Program-made: the position numbers and the translations under genes | The notes under the pieces: model-generated | Database searches by the model: none | What the model was told of the DNA's origin: nothing | What the model saw: only the letters and a program-made list of their open reading frames with translations | Shown: in pieces, positions 1 through 5,564 of the stretch | How the letters are laid out: every line of letters begins with the position of its first letter | Numbering within the stretch: the first letter of the stretch is position 1 | Origin: Thermohalobaculum sp038524325 | GTDB lineage: Bacteria; Pseudomonadota; Alphaproteobacteria; Rhodobacterales; Rhodobacteraceae | Direction: 5' to 3' | DNA length: 6,783 bases | NCBI GenBank assembly: GCA_038524325.1 | Contig: JBCBIS010000211.1 | Coordinates: 1-6,783, forward strand

Positions 1-42
1 AAAGAATTTTGGTCCAGACTCAGAGCTTTGAGCAAAATCCTG

Positions 43-73
43 GGATCTGACTGGATCAGTCAGATCCGTTTTT
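43..73 (+). terminator. Intrinsic terminator of a gene left of the window
   Basis: A perfect 10-bp stem (43-52 GGATCTGACT pairs with 58-67 AGTCAGATCC) has a 5-nt loop GGATC. One G follows, then TTTTT at 69-73. This is the standard form of a Rho-independent terminator on the + strand. No coding region precedes it within the 42 bases available, so the gene it ends would lie outside the window. It should separate that transcript from pgk. A short A run on the left (CAAAAT at 33-38) might allow weak reverse termination. Confidence 0.7.
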
Positions 74-97
74 GCTCGAGCCTCCCGCTCCAAACCT

Positions 98-202
98 GTC
101 GAGCGACTCGCAGGCCGCCATCTTCGTCGCAGACGAAGCGGGAGGGGCCAGCCCCTCCCGGCCCGTCCCCAGACGGGCATGGCGGCCTGCGAGTCGCTCG
201 AC
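98..202. repeat. 105-nt cloverleaf-like palindromic element upstream of pgk
   Basis: The arms 98-121 and 179-202 are perfect reverse complements over 24 bp, beginning GTCGAGCGACTCG and ending in CGAGTCGCTCGAC. Three further perfect hairpins fill the interior almost without gaps. Hairpin 1 (122-138) is CTTCGTC, loop GCA, GACGAAG. Hairpin 2 (140-159) is GGGAGGGG, loop CCAG, CCCCTCCC. Hairpin 3 (161-178) is GCCCGTC, loop CCCA, GACGGGC. Single bases at 139 and 160 are the only linkers. The result is a four-way junction, as an RNA fold or as a DNA cruciform. No coding frame accounts for it. It may be a dispersed palindromic (REP-like) repeat or a non-autonomous mobile element. If transcribed, it would be a structured part of the pgk leader. 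I see no flanking target-site duplication and no tRNA signature. The structure is certain at sequence level; its function is unknown. Confidence 0.8.
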
Positions 203-288
203 GCTCTGCGCCAAAAGGTGCCGTCGGCCCACCCTTGCGCCCGGCTCCGAGTTTGGCGACAAGGCTTGCGACCATGGGAGGTGACATC

Positions 289-1488
289 ATGACATTCCGG
301 ACCCTCGACGATCTCGATCTTGGCGGCAAACGGGTGCTGGTGCGGGTGGACATCAATGTGCCCCTGCAAGACGGCAAAGTCGCCGATGACACGCGGATCC
401 GGGCCATCGTGCCGACCGTGACGGACATTCTGGCGCGCGGCGGTGTGCCCATCCTGCTCGCGCATTTCGGCCGGCCCAAGGGCGAGGTCCGGCCCGAGAT
501 GTCGCTGCATGTCACCCTCGACGCGCTCTCGGCCGCGCTGGATGTGCCGGTCAACTTTGCCGGAGACTGCATCGGCCCGATCGTCGACGAATTGATAGAT
601 CGCACGCCCGAGGGCCATGCGATTCTTCTCGAAAACACCCGCTTCCATCCAGGCGAAGAGGCCAATGATCCGGGCTTTGCCGATAAGATGGCGCGCCTCG
701 CCGACATCTATGTCAACGATGCTTTCTCGGCCGCGCACCGGGCCCATGCCTCGACCGAGGGGCTGGCGCGCCGGCTTCCCGCGGCGGCCGGCCGGCTGAT
801 GCAGGCGGAACTCGAAGCGCTGGACCGGGCCCTGAGCGCGCCGGAGCGTCCGGTCATCGCCGTCGTGGGGGGGGCGAAGGTCTCGACCAAGCTCGACCTT
901 CTGGGCAACCTGATCGCAAAGGTCGACCGCATCGTGATCGGCGGCGGCATGGCCAATACCTTCCTCGCCGCCCAGGGCATCGATATCGGCAAGTCGCTTT
1001 GCGAGCACGACCTGGCCGAAACCGCGCGCGAGATCATGGCCAAAGCCGACGCGGCCGAGTGCCAGTTGATCCTGCCGAGCGATGTCGTGATCGCGCGGGA
1101 GTTCAAGGAAGGCGCCGAGAGCGAGACGGTCGCCGCCACCGCCTGCCCGCCCGATGCGATGATCCTCGATGCTGGGCCCGACTCGGTCGAGGCGATCAAG
1201 GCGCATTTTGCCGAGGCGAAGACCCTGGTCTGGAACGGACCCTTAGGCGCTTTCGAGATCCCCCCCTTCAACGCGGCCACCGACGCGGCGGCCCTGGCGG
1301 CGGCGGAACTGACCGAGGCCGGCTCTCTCCTCTCGGTCGCCGGTGGGGGAGATACCGTCTCCGCCCTTAACCAGTCCGGCGCGGCGGCACGGTTCTCTTA
1401 CGTGTCGACTGCGGGTGGCGCATTCCTCGAATGGCTGGAGGGCAAGACCCTCCCCGGGGTTGCAGCGCTGGAGGCCGCGGCGGGCTGA
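289..1488 (+). CDS. pgk: Phosphoglycerate kinase
   Basis: Cytosolic enzyme that reversibly transfers phosphate between 1,3-bisphosphoglycerate and ADP, giving 3-phosphoglycerate and ATP, in glycolysis, gluconeogenesis and the Calvin cycle. The 399-residue length is normal for bacterial PGK. The N-terminal substrate domain shows RVDINVPL (R19, D21, N23), R36 and HFGRP (H59 to P63), then LLENTRFHPGEE and VNDAFSAAHRAHAS. The nucleotide domain shows GGAKVSTKLDLLGNL, IGGGMANTFL, WNGPLGAFE and GGGDT (about 352-356), ending in STAGGAFLEWLEGKTLPG. The ATG at 289 is chosen because GGAGG at 277-281 lies 7 nt upstream and because the protein then begins MTFRTLDDLDLGGKRVLVR, as in the family. The frame stays open back to 28, but that stretch runs through the palindromic element. 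An in-frame ATG at 274 has no ribosome binding site. No clear promoter or terminator is visible; only 7 nt separate its stop from the convergent gene's stop. Family assignment is certain. Confidence 0.98.
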   Translation: MTFRTLDDLDLGGKRVLVRVDINVPLQDGKVADDTRIRAIVPTVTDILARGGVPILLAHFGRPKGEVRPEMSLHVTLDALSAALDVPVNFAGDCIGPIVDELIDRTPEGHAILLENTRFHPGEEANDPGFADKMARLADIYVNDAFSAAHRAHASTEGLARRLPAAAGRLMQAELEALDRALSAPERPVIAVVGGAKVSTKLDLLGNLIAKVDRIVIGGGMANTFLAAQGIDIGKSLCEHDLAETAREIMAKADAAECQLILPSDVVIAREFKEGAESETVAATACPPDAMILDAGPDSVEAIKAHFAEAKTLVWNGPLGAFEIPPFNAATDAAALAAAELTEAGSLLSVAGGGDTVSALNQSGAAARFSYVSTAGGAFLEWLEGKTLPGVAALEAAAG

Positions 1489-1495
1489 ACCTCCG

Positions 1496-1789
1496 TCACG
1501 GCGCCATCAGCGCCAGGGCCACCGGCAGGGCGACCGCATAGATCACGGCCACCACCGGAACCAGATCGCGCCCGCGCTGCTCGCTGAGCGAAACCGCCAG
1601 CGCCAGGGCGATCAGTTTTGCCGCGAGAACGCCGATCACTTGCAGCGCGAGCGGCGAGGTCGTGCTCGTGAATTGCAACATATCCATGCTCCGTTTCAGG
1701 CGAGGGTGCGGCCGCGCGCCCCGATCCCATTTAGGGAGCGAGCAGGTGCCGCGGCAGGCGGTGAGAGGGTGGCTCAGCAGGTGGCGCAT
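1496..1789 (-). CDS. Small two-helix membrane protein, family not recognised
   Basis: The 97-residue frame has two strongly hydrophobic segments, about residues 47-69 (LALQVIGVLAAKLIALALAVSL) and 76-96, joined by a short charged loop SEQRGRD. It is therefore probably an inner-membrane hairpin. Two starts are plausible. ATG at 1789 has GGAG 7 nt upstream and lies about 35 nt below a consensus TATAAT; it gives an Arg/His/Cys-rich 34-residue head (C12, C16). ATG at 1681 also has GGAG 7 nt upstream and gives a compact 61-residue protein starting MLQFTSTTSPL. I give the longer form because the promoter position supports it, but the head could instead be a leader or be untranslated. The gene converges on pgk with a 7-nt gap and diverges from the HxlR regulator, which suggests control by that regulator. 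I do not recognise a family and assign no function. Confidence 0.55.
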   Translation of the reverse strand: MRHLLSHPLTACRGTCSLPKWDRGARPHPRLKRSMDMLQFTSTTSPLALQVIGVLAAKLIALALAVSLSEQRGRDLVPVVAVIYAVALPVALALMAP

Positions 1790-1811
1790 CTTGTCACTCC
1801 ATTCTCATGAC

Positions 1812-1860
1812 TTGCTACACATATTATAGTGTATTCATTTTTCAAAGCGGAATTGCTACA
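1812..1860. promoter_or_regulatory. Divergent promoter/operator region of the HxlR gene and membrane gene
   Basis: This AT-rich island stands out from GC-rich surroundings. On the minus strand, 1828-1823 reads TATAAT, a consensus -10 box for the membrane gene, with a weak -35 (TTCCGC, 18-bp spacer). On the plus strand, overlapping TATTAT and TATAGT at 1822-1830 could act as a -10 box for the regulator. An inverted repeat TACAC (1816-1820), 8-nt spacer, GTGTA (1829-1833) covers the -10 boxes. An 8-bp direct repeat TTGCTACA occurs at 1812-1819 and 1853-1860, 41 bp apart, about four helical turns. These are credible binding sites for the HxlR-type regulator encoded next door. The motifs are seen; the regulatory role is inferred. 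Confidence 0.5.
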
Positions 1861-1869
1861 TCTCGCGCC

Positions 1870-2262
1870 ATGACAGGAAAAAAAGAGACCGATTGCCCTT
1901 TCTCCGATGCCCTGCGCCTTCTGGGGGATCGCTGGGTGTTGCTCATCATCCGCGACCTCTTCGTGGATGATTGCTGCCGCTTTTCGGATTTTCAGAAGAC
2001 CATCGAGGATATCAATCCGACGACTCTCTCGAACCGCTTGAAGCTGCTCGAGCGCGAGGGGCTGGTCGAGCGACGGATCTATTCCGACCGCCCCCCCCGG
2101 GCCGAATACCACCTGACCGAGGCGGGACGCGATCTGAAGCCGGTGCTGGTGGCGATGATGGATTGGGGCAGCAAGCATATCGGGTTTGACAAGGAAAGCG
2201 TCCGTCGCCCGCCCCGGTCGGCGCCCGAAGCCTGGCTGAGGCGCATGGGCCAAAGGTCTTGA
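1870..2262 (+). CDS. HxlR-family winged helix-turn-helix transcriptional regulator
   Basis: 130-residue cytosolic DNA-binding protein of the HxlR family (close in type to YodB, HypR and YtcD). Family marks in order are C9-P10 near the N-terminus, LLGDRWVLLIIRDL (17-30), RFSDFQ (37-42), the recognition-helix region INPTTLSNRLKLLEREGLVERR (48-69), the wing motif RPPRAEYHLTEAGRDL (74-89), and a C-terminal dimerisation helix VLVAMMDWGSKHI. In some HxlR proteins the conserved N-terminal Cys senses thiol-reactive or oxidising compounds; here C9 is present, and C35-C36 form an adjacent pair. ATG at 1870 is chosen because the family starts about nine residues before the Cys. The open frame back to 1807 would run across the promoter island. 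The ribosome binding site is weak. It diverges from the small membrane gene and probably represses itself and that gene. The family is clear; ligand and targets are unknown. Confidence 0.92.
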   Translation: MTGKKETDCPFSDALRLLGDRWVLLIIRDLFVDDCCRFSDFQKTIEDINPTTLSNRLKLLEREGLVERRIYSDRPPRAEYHLTEAGRDLKPVLVAMMDWGSKHIGFDKESVRRPPRSAPEAWLRRMGQRS

Positions 2263-2342
2263 TCGCCACACCGTCATCGAAGCGCGGTATCACACGCAGA
2301 TCAGACCGGTTACTCTGACGGGGCATTGAAGGAGATCGCCCC

Positions 2343-3950
2343 ATGCCCGTTCGCCTGCCTGCCGCCTGTGTCGCCCTGACCGCCGTCACAGTCCTCGCCA
2401 TTCCCACAGCCTCCGCCCAGGAGAGCGAGGCCGACCGTGCCGCCCGGCTGGCGCTGCGTCTGCTGAACCATTACTCGATCCTGTTCGCGCGCTCCGCGGT
2501 CGATCTGACCTATGAGAGCCTGTCGATCACGCCCGAGACCTTCGACACGGTTCTGACCGGCGTGCGGGTCTATCCCGACCTGGGCGGAGAGGATCCGCGG
2601 GCCTGCGAAGTGGTGATCGACCGGCTGTCCTCAGGCACGCTTTACAGCTTCGAAACCTCGGAGACGCTCATCGAGATCAACGGGCTCACCGTGCCGCGGG
2701 GCTGTATGGCGCCGGAACAGGCGGCGATGATTCTGGGCATGGGCTATGACGGGCTGACCTCGGACACGATGTCGATCCGGATCTCCTATGACCTGCCCAG
2801 CTCCGCCGCCGAGATTTCTGTGGTCGCCGATGTGGTCGAGGCGGTTGATCTGAGCATTGACGCCTCCTTCGACTATCTCTGGCTCCGCCTCCCTCTGGAT
2901 GGCGGCAATGACGAGCCGGTTCCCGTCGCCCGTCTCGGCGCCATCGAGGCCAGTTTGGAGAATCGTGGGCTGTGGGAGCGGATGGAGCCAATCCTCTCGG
3001 CCCAACTCGGCGATCTCTCGACTGCGCCGCAGATGGTCGAGGGGATGGTTCTGCAAGGCCTCTCCGGACCGACAGGCGCAGCCCCCGGTGCCGAGGCGCA
3101 GGCCTTCGCTGCTGACCTTGGCCGGGAAATCGGGCGTTTCCTGGAAGAGAAGAACCGGCTCGTCGTCGCGGCCCGGCCTCAGAACGGATTGTGGCTGGAC
3201 GAAACCCTGCTGGCCGACCCGAACGCTTTGCTCGCATCGCTCAATCCCAGCGTCTCGGCGGTCCCCTCCCCCATTGGCGCGCTGATCCCGCCGGCCGATC
3301 TGGCAGCGGCACTGGGGGGCGGGGCCCTTGACGATGAGGCCCGGCGGCGCGTCGGCCGTGCCCTGGTCACCGGCATCGGCGCGCCCCGCTCGATCGAAGA
3401 AGGAGCCGAAGTGCTCGATCCCCTGGTCGCCGCCTGGGATGGCGAGGCGGTGGCACTGCTGGCAGAGGCCCGCGCCGCACAAGGGGCGACCGAGGACGCC
3501 TACCGCCTGGCCCTGCGCGCCATGTCAGCCAGCCGCGCCGAGGGCATCACCCTCGCCGATCAGCTCGAGACCGAGCTTGCACTGGACCAGACCCTCGTCT
3601 TGCAACGGCAGGCATATCAGACCTGGCCCGGGGCCGAGGCACGCGACACGGAGGATACGGCGCTGCTCGACAGCGCCGATGTCCCGGCAATCCGGCAACG
3701 CGCCTATGATGCGGCACTGGGCGATGGCGTGCCGCGCAACTATGCGCAGGCCTATCTCTGGGCGACCCTCGCGGCAGCAGCGGGCGACCGCGGGGCGGCC
3801 ACCCTGCGAGACCGGCTCGACCGGCGCTTCTCCGGCAGCACTGGCGGGGCGTGGACGGATCTGACACGCACCGCGGGACGGGAGGCGGCCGAGATCTGGT
3901 CGCAGCAGGGCCTCGCCACCCGAATCCTGGGCCGCTTCGGCCTGGACTAG
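2343..3950 (+). CDS. Exported Sel1-like repeat protein with an unrecognised N-terminal domain
   Basis: 535 residues. A Sec signal peptide is clear: MPVR, hydrophobic ACVALTAVTVLAIP, then TASA before QESE, with cleavage expected after A25, so a periplasmic location is likely. The mature N-terminal half (about 30-220) alternates short beta-like segments (DLTYESLSITPETFDTVLTGVRVYPDL, LIEINGLTVP, MSIRISYDLP) and resembles no domain I can name. Its only mature cysteines, C88 and C121, could form a disulfide. A proline-rich linker lies near 305-325. The C-terminal part is helical and alanine-rich, with one good Sel1-like unit, RAYDAALGDGVPRNYAQAYLWATLAAAAGDRGAA (about 453-486), probably preceded by degenerate TPR-like helices. 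Sel1 repeats generally bind other proteins. ATG at 2343 has AAGGAGA about 8 nt upstream. It lies 80 nt after the HxlR gene, so co-transcription is possible. Export and the Sel1-like unit are well supported; the function is unknown. Confidence 0.88.
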   Translation: MPVRLPAACVALTAVTVLAIPTASAQESEADRAARLALRLLNHYSILFARSAVDLTYESLSITPETFDTVLTGVRVYPDLGGEDPRACEVVIDRLSSGTLYSFETSETLIEINGLTVPRGCMAPEQAAMILGMGYDGLTSDTMSIRISYDLPSSAAEISVVADVVEAVDLSIDASFDYLWLRLPLDGGNDEPVPVARLGAIEASLENRGLWERMEPILSAQLGDLSTAPQMVEGMVLQGLSGPTGAAPGAEAQAFAADLGREIGRFLEEKNRLVVAARPQNGLWLDETLLADPNALLASLNPSVSAVPSPIGALIPPADLAAALGGGALDDEARRRVGRALVTGIGAPRSIEEGAEVLDPLVAAWDGEAVALLAEARAAQGATEDAYRLALRAMSASRAEGITLADQLETELALDQTLVLQRQAYQTWPGAEARDTEDTALLDSADVPAIRQRAYDAALGDGVPRNYAQAYLWATLAAAAGDRGAATLRDRLDRRFSGSTGGAWTDLTRTAGREAAEIWSQQGLATRILGRFGLD

Positions 3951-3982
3951 CCCGACAAAAACGGCTGTGCGACTGCGAAGTC

Positions 3983-4018
3983 TTGACACTTGACCGGCGC
4001 TGCTCCGGGGGCTAACCG
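3983..4018 (+). promoter_or_regulatory. Possible promoter of fbaB
   Basis: The 109-nt gap before fbaB contains TTGACA (3983-3988) overlapping a second hexamer TTGACC (3990-3995). The second is 17 nt from TAACCG at 4013-4018, a poor but possible -10 box. TTGAC repeated at 7-nt spacing could also be part of a regulator site. I see no strong terminator after the preceding gene, so read-through from it into fbaB is also possible. Confidence 0.3.
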
Positions 4019-4059
4019 CATCGCCAGTCAAGCTGTCATGGCCGCGAGGGAACCGACCG

Positions 4060-4989
4060 ATGAAAGCCACCAGAACCGTCCAGAAAATCCTGAGCCAGTA
4101 CGAGGGCGACACGCCCGGAGTAAAAGGCAATCTCTGCCGCATGCTGATGACTGGCAAGCTGGGCGGGACCGGGAAAATGATCATTCTGCCGGTGGATCAG
4201 GGCTTTGAGCACGGCCCGGCGCGCAGCTTCGCGCCCAACCCCGACGCCTATGACCCACACTACCATTATCAGCTCGCGATCGACGCAGGCCTGAACGCCT
4301 ATGCCGCTCCCCTGGGCATGCTCGAGGCCGGCGCCGACACGTTTGCGGGGCAGATCCCAACGATCCTAAAGGCCAATTCGGCCAACTCGCTGATCCCCTC
4401 CGAGGCGCCGAAGGACCAGGCCCTGACCGCCAGCGTCGATGACGCGCTGCGGCTCGGCTGTGCCGCCATCGGCTTCACGATCTATCCCGGCTCCAGCCAG
4501 GGCCTCGAGATGTTCGAGGAAATCTCGGCCATGCGCGAGGAAGCCGCCGCAAAGGGCGTCGCCACCGTCATCTGGTCCTATCCCCGCGGCGAGTCGCTGA
4601 CGAAAGACGGGGAGACCGCCATCGATATCGGCGCCTATGCGACCCAGATCGCGGCCTTGCTCGGTGCTCATGTCATCAAGGTGAAGCTCTCCACCGACCA
4701 TCTGGAGCTGAAAGAGGCCAAGAAGGTCTATGAGGCCGAGGGGATCGATATCTCCACCCCGGCCGCAAGGGTGGCCGATTGCGTCAAGGCCGCGTTCAAT
4801 GGCCGGCGGATCATCGTCTTCTCCGGCGGATCGAAAAAAGGTGCCGACAGCGTCTATGATGATGCGCGCGCGATCCGCGATGGCGGCGGCAATGGCTCGA
4901 TCATCGGCCGCAACACCTTCCAGCGCCCCCGTGCCGATGCGCTGGAGATGCTCGGCAAACTTGTCGACATCTACAAGGGCAAGGCCTGA
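4060..4989 (+). CDS. fbaB: Class I fructose-bisphosphate aldolase (DhnA type)
   Basis: Cytosolic Schiff-base aldolase that reversibly cleaves fructose 1,6-bisphosphate to dihydroxyacetone phosphate and glyceraldehyde 3-phosphate, without a metal ion. The 309-residue chain is a TIM barrel of the DeoC/LacD/DhnA group. Visible marks are LPVDQGFEHGP (43-53, with the phosphate and catalytic Asp region), GCAAIGFTIYPGS (133-145), VIWSYPRG (170-177, with the conserved catalytic Tyr174), GAHVIKVKLST (202-212, where K207 is the likely Schiff-base lysine), and the phosphate-binding loops IVFSGGSKKG and GNGSIIGRNTFQRP. It is close in type to E. coli FbaB but shorter, as in many alphaproteobacteria. ATG at 4060 has GAGGG at 4046-4050. 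It shares a pathway with pgk but is about 2.6 kb downstream and probably transcribed separately. A strong terminator follows. The enzyme family is certain; the symbol follows the E. coli class. Confidence 0.96.
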   Translation: MKATRTVQKILSQYEGDTPGVKGNLCRMLMTGKLGGTGKMIILPVDQGFEHGPARSFAPNPDAYDPHYHYQLAIDAGLNAYAAPLGMLEAGADTFAGQIPTILKANSANSLIPSEAPKDQALTASVDDALRLGCAAIGFTIYPGSSQGLEMFEEISAMREEAAAKGVATVIWSYPRGESLTKDGETAIDIGAYATQIAALLGAHVIKVKLSTDHLELKEAKKVYEAEGIDISTPAARVADCVKAAFNGRRIIVFSGGSKKGADSVYDDARAIRDGGGNGSIIGRNTFQRPRADALEMLGKLVDIYKGKA

Positions 4990-5004
4990 GCACAGCGGCA
5001 GCCA

Positions 5005-5040
5005 CCCGCAAACGGGCCCCGCGCGCGAAAGCGCGTGGGG
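5005..5040 (+). other. Two tandem hairpins in the fbaB 3' untranslated region
   Basis: Directly after fbaB are a small hairpin (5005-5008 CCCG, loop CAAA, 5013-5016 CGGG) and, abutting it, a 10-bp stem (5017-5026 CCCCGCGCGC with 5031-5040 GCGCGTGGGG, one G-T pair) closed by a GAAA tetraloop. Neither is followed by a T run, so neither is a terminator alone. Stable GNRA-capped stems just before a terminator often protect the mRNA 3' end from exonucleases. That role is inferred here. Confidence 0.55.
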
Positions 5041-5049
5041 GAGATCAGC

Positions 5050-5074
5050 AAAACCCGGGCCTGCCCGGGTTTTT
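5050..5074. terminator. Bidirectional intrinsic terminator between fbaB and the DUF1810 gene
   Basis: AAAACCCGGGC (5050-5060) pairs perfectly with GCCCGGGTTTT (5063-5073). The stem is GC-rich with a minimal CT loop, or a 4-nt loop if the last pair opens. TTTTT covers 5070-5074 on the + strand. The minus strand also ends the stem in TTTT, so the same hairpin can stop the convergent gene, whose stop codon lies 5 nt away at 5079-5081. Confidence 0.85.
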
Positions 5075-5078
5075 CCGT

Positions 5079-5498
5079 TTAATTCGGCCCTGTTCGAAGC
5101 AGATCCAGGGTCGCCGGATCCGGCCCGTCATAGAAAAGATCCAAGGCAGCGCCAAAGATCTCCGGCGCCCCCTGCACCGCCGCGAACAGGGTCAGGCACG
5201 AGCGGAACTTCAAATCGTCCGGGCTGCCGAAAATCTCGTGCGCCGTCCGCGGATGCCCCCGCATCGCCACCTCGACACAGCGCAAGAGCCGCGGCCCCAG
5301 AACCGGATGCGCAAGATAGGCCGCAGCGTCTTCGCGCCCTGTCAGGCCATAGTATCGCGCCGTCGGACTGCGCCCCAACCCCGCCAATTGAGGAAAGATG
5401 AACCAGATCCAATGGGTCGCCTTCCGCCCCGCCGCCAACTCGGCGAGAACCGTGTCGATCACCGGGGTCTGCGCCTCGACGAACCGCTCCAGCGCCAT
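5079..5498 (-). CDS. DUF1810 family protein
   Basis: 139-residue soluble protein of the DUF1810 family (PF08837), whose biochemical role I do not know. The family pattern is clear: MALERFVEAQTPVIDTVLAEL at the N-terminus, AGRKATHWIWFIFPQLAGLGRS (23-44), the helix AAAYLAHPVLGPRLLRC (58-74), then EIFGSPDDLKFRSCLTLFAAV (88-107) and a short acidic tail. No signal peptide or membrane segment is seen. ATG at 5498 is preferred because GGAGG lies 5 nt upstream and the family usually begins a few residues before LERFV. The in-frame ATG at 5510 would add four residues (MEGL) but has only a poor ribosome binding site. It converges on fbaB across a shared terminator and diverges from the DUF985 gene. Family assignment is firm; no function is assigned. 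Confidence 0.92.
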   Translation of the reverse strand: MALERFVEAQTPVIDTVLAELAAGRKATHWIWFIFPQLAGLGRSPTARYYGLTGREDAAAYLAHPVLGPRLLRCVEVAMRGHPRTAHEIFGSPDDLKFRSCLTLFAAVQGAPEIFGAALDLFYDGPDPATLDLLRTGPN

Positions 5499-5524
5499 CA
5501 GGCCCTCCATTCTCGTGGCGCAAC

Positions 5525-5532
5525 ACTATAGT
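5525..5532. promoter_or_regulatory. ACTATAGT palindrome in the divergent intergenic region
   Basis: The 66-nt gap between the divergent DUF1810 and DUF985 genes holds the perfect 8-bp palindrome ACTATAGT. It reads TATAGT, a good -10 match, on both strands. It is the only AT-rich stretch in the gap and may serve as a shared -10 box or an operator. No convincing -35 boxes are seen at standard spacing. Confidence 0.35.
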
Positions 5533-5564
5533 CTACCGAAACCGCTCTGCCGAGGACCGCTTAC

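Noticed and set aside
98..202. A tRNA or tRNA-like gene in the cloverleaf element
   Set aside because: The outer stem is 24 bp, the loops are 3-4 nt, and there is no T-loop GTTCGA motif, anticodon loop or CCA. Only the general outline is shared.
28..288. N-terminal extension of pgk by 87 residues
   Set aside because: The frame is open only because the region is GC-rich and palindromic. The extension has no PGK homology, and the ribosome binding site and family start agree on 289.
60..707. 215-residue minus-strand frame opposite pgk
   Set aside because: It crosses the palindrome and lies antisense to well-conserved pgk codons. The product is Ser/Arg-rich low-complexity sequence typical of a shadow frame.
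1500..1514. GGCGC-CATCA-GCGCC hairpin as a pgk terminator
   Set aside because: The stem is only 5 bp with no T run, and it lies within the convergent membrane gene.
2301..2318. TCAGA-N8-TCTGA as an operator for the exported protein gene
   Set aside because: A single 5-bp inverted repeat is expected by chance at this length and has no accompanying promoter boxes.
2631..3482. 283-residue minus-strand open frame
   Set aside because: It is antisense to the exported Sel1-like protein, which has a clear signal peptide and ribosome binding site.
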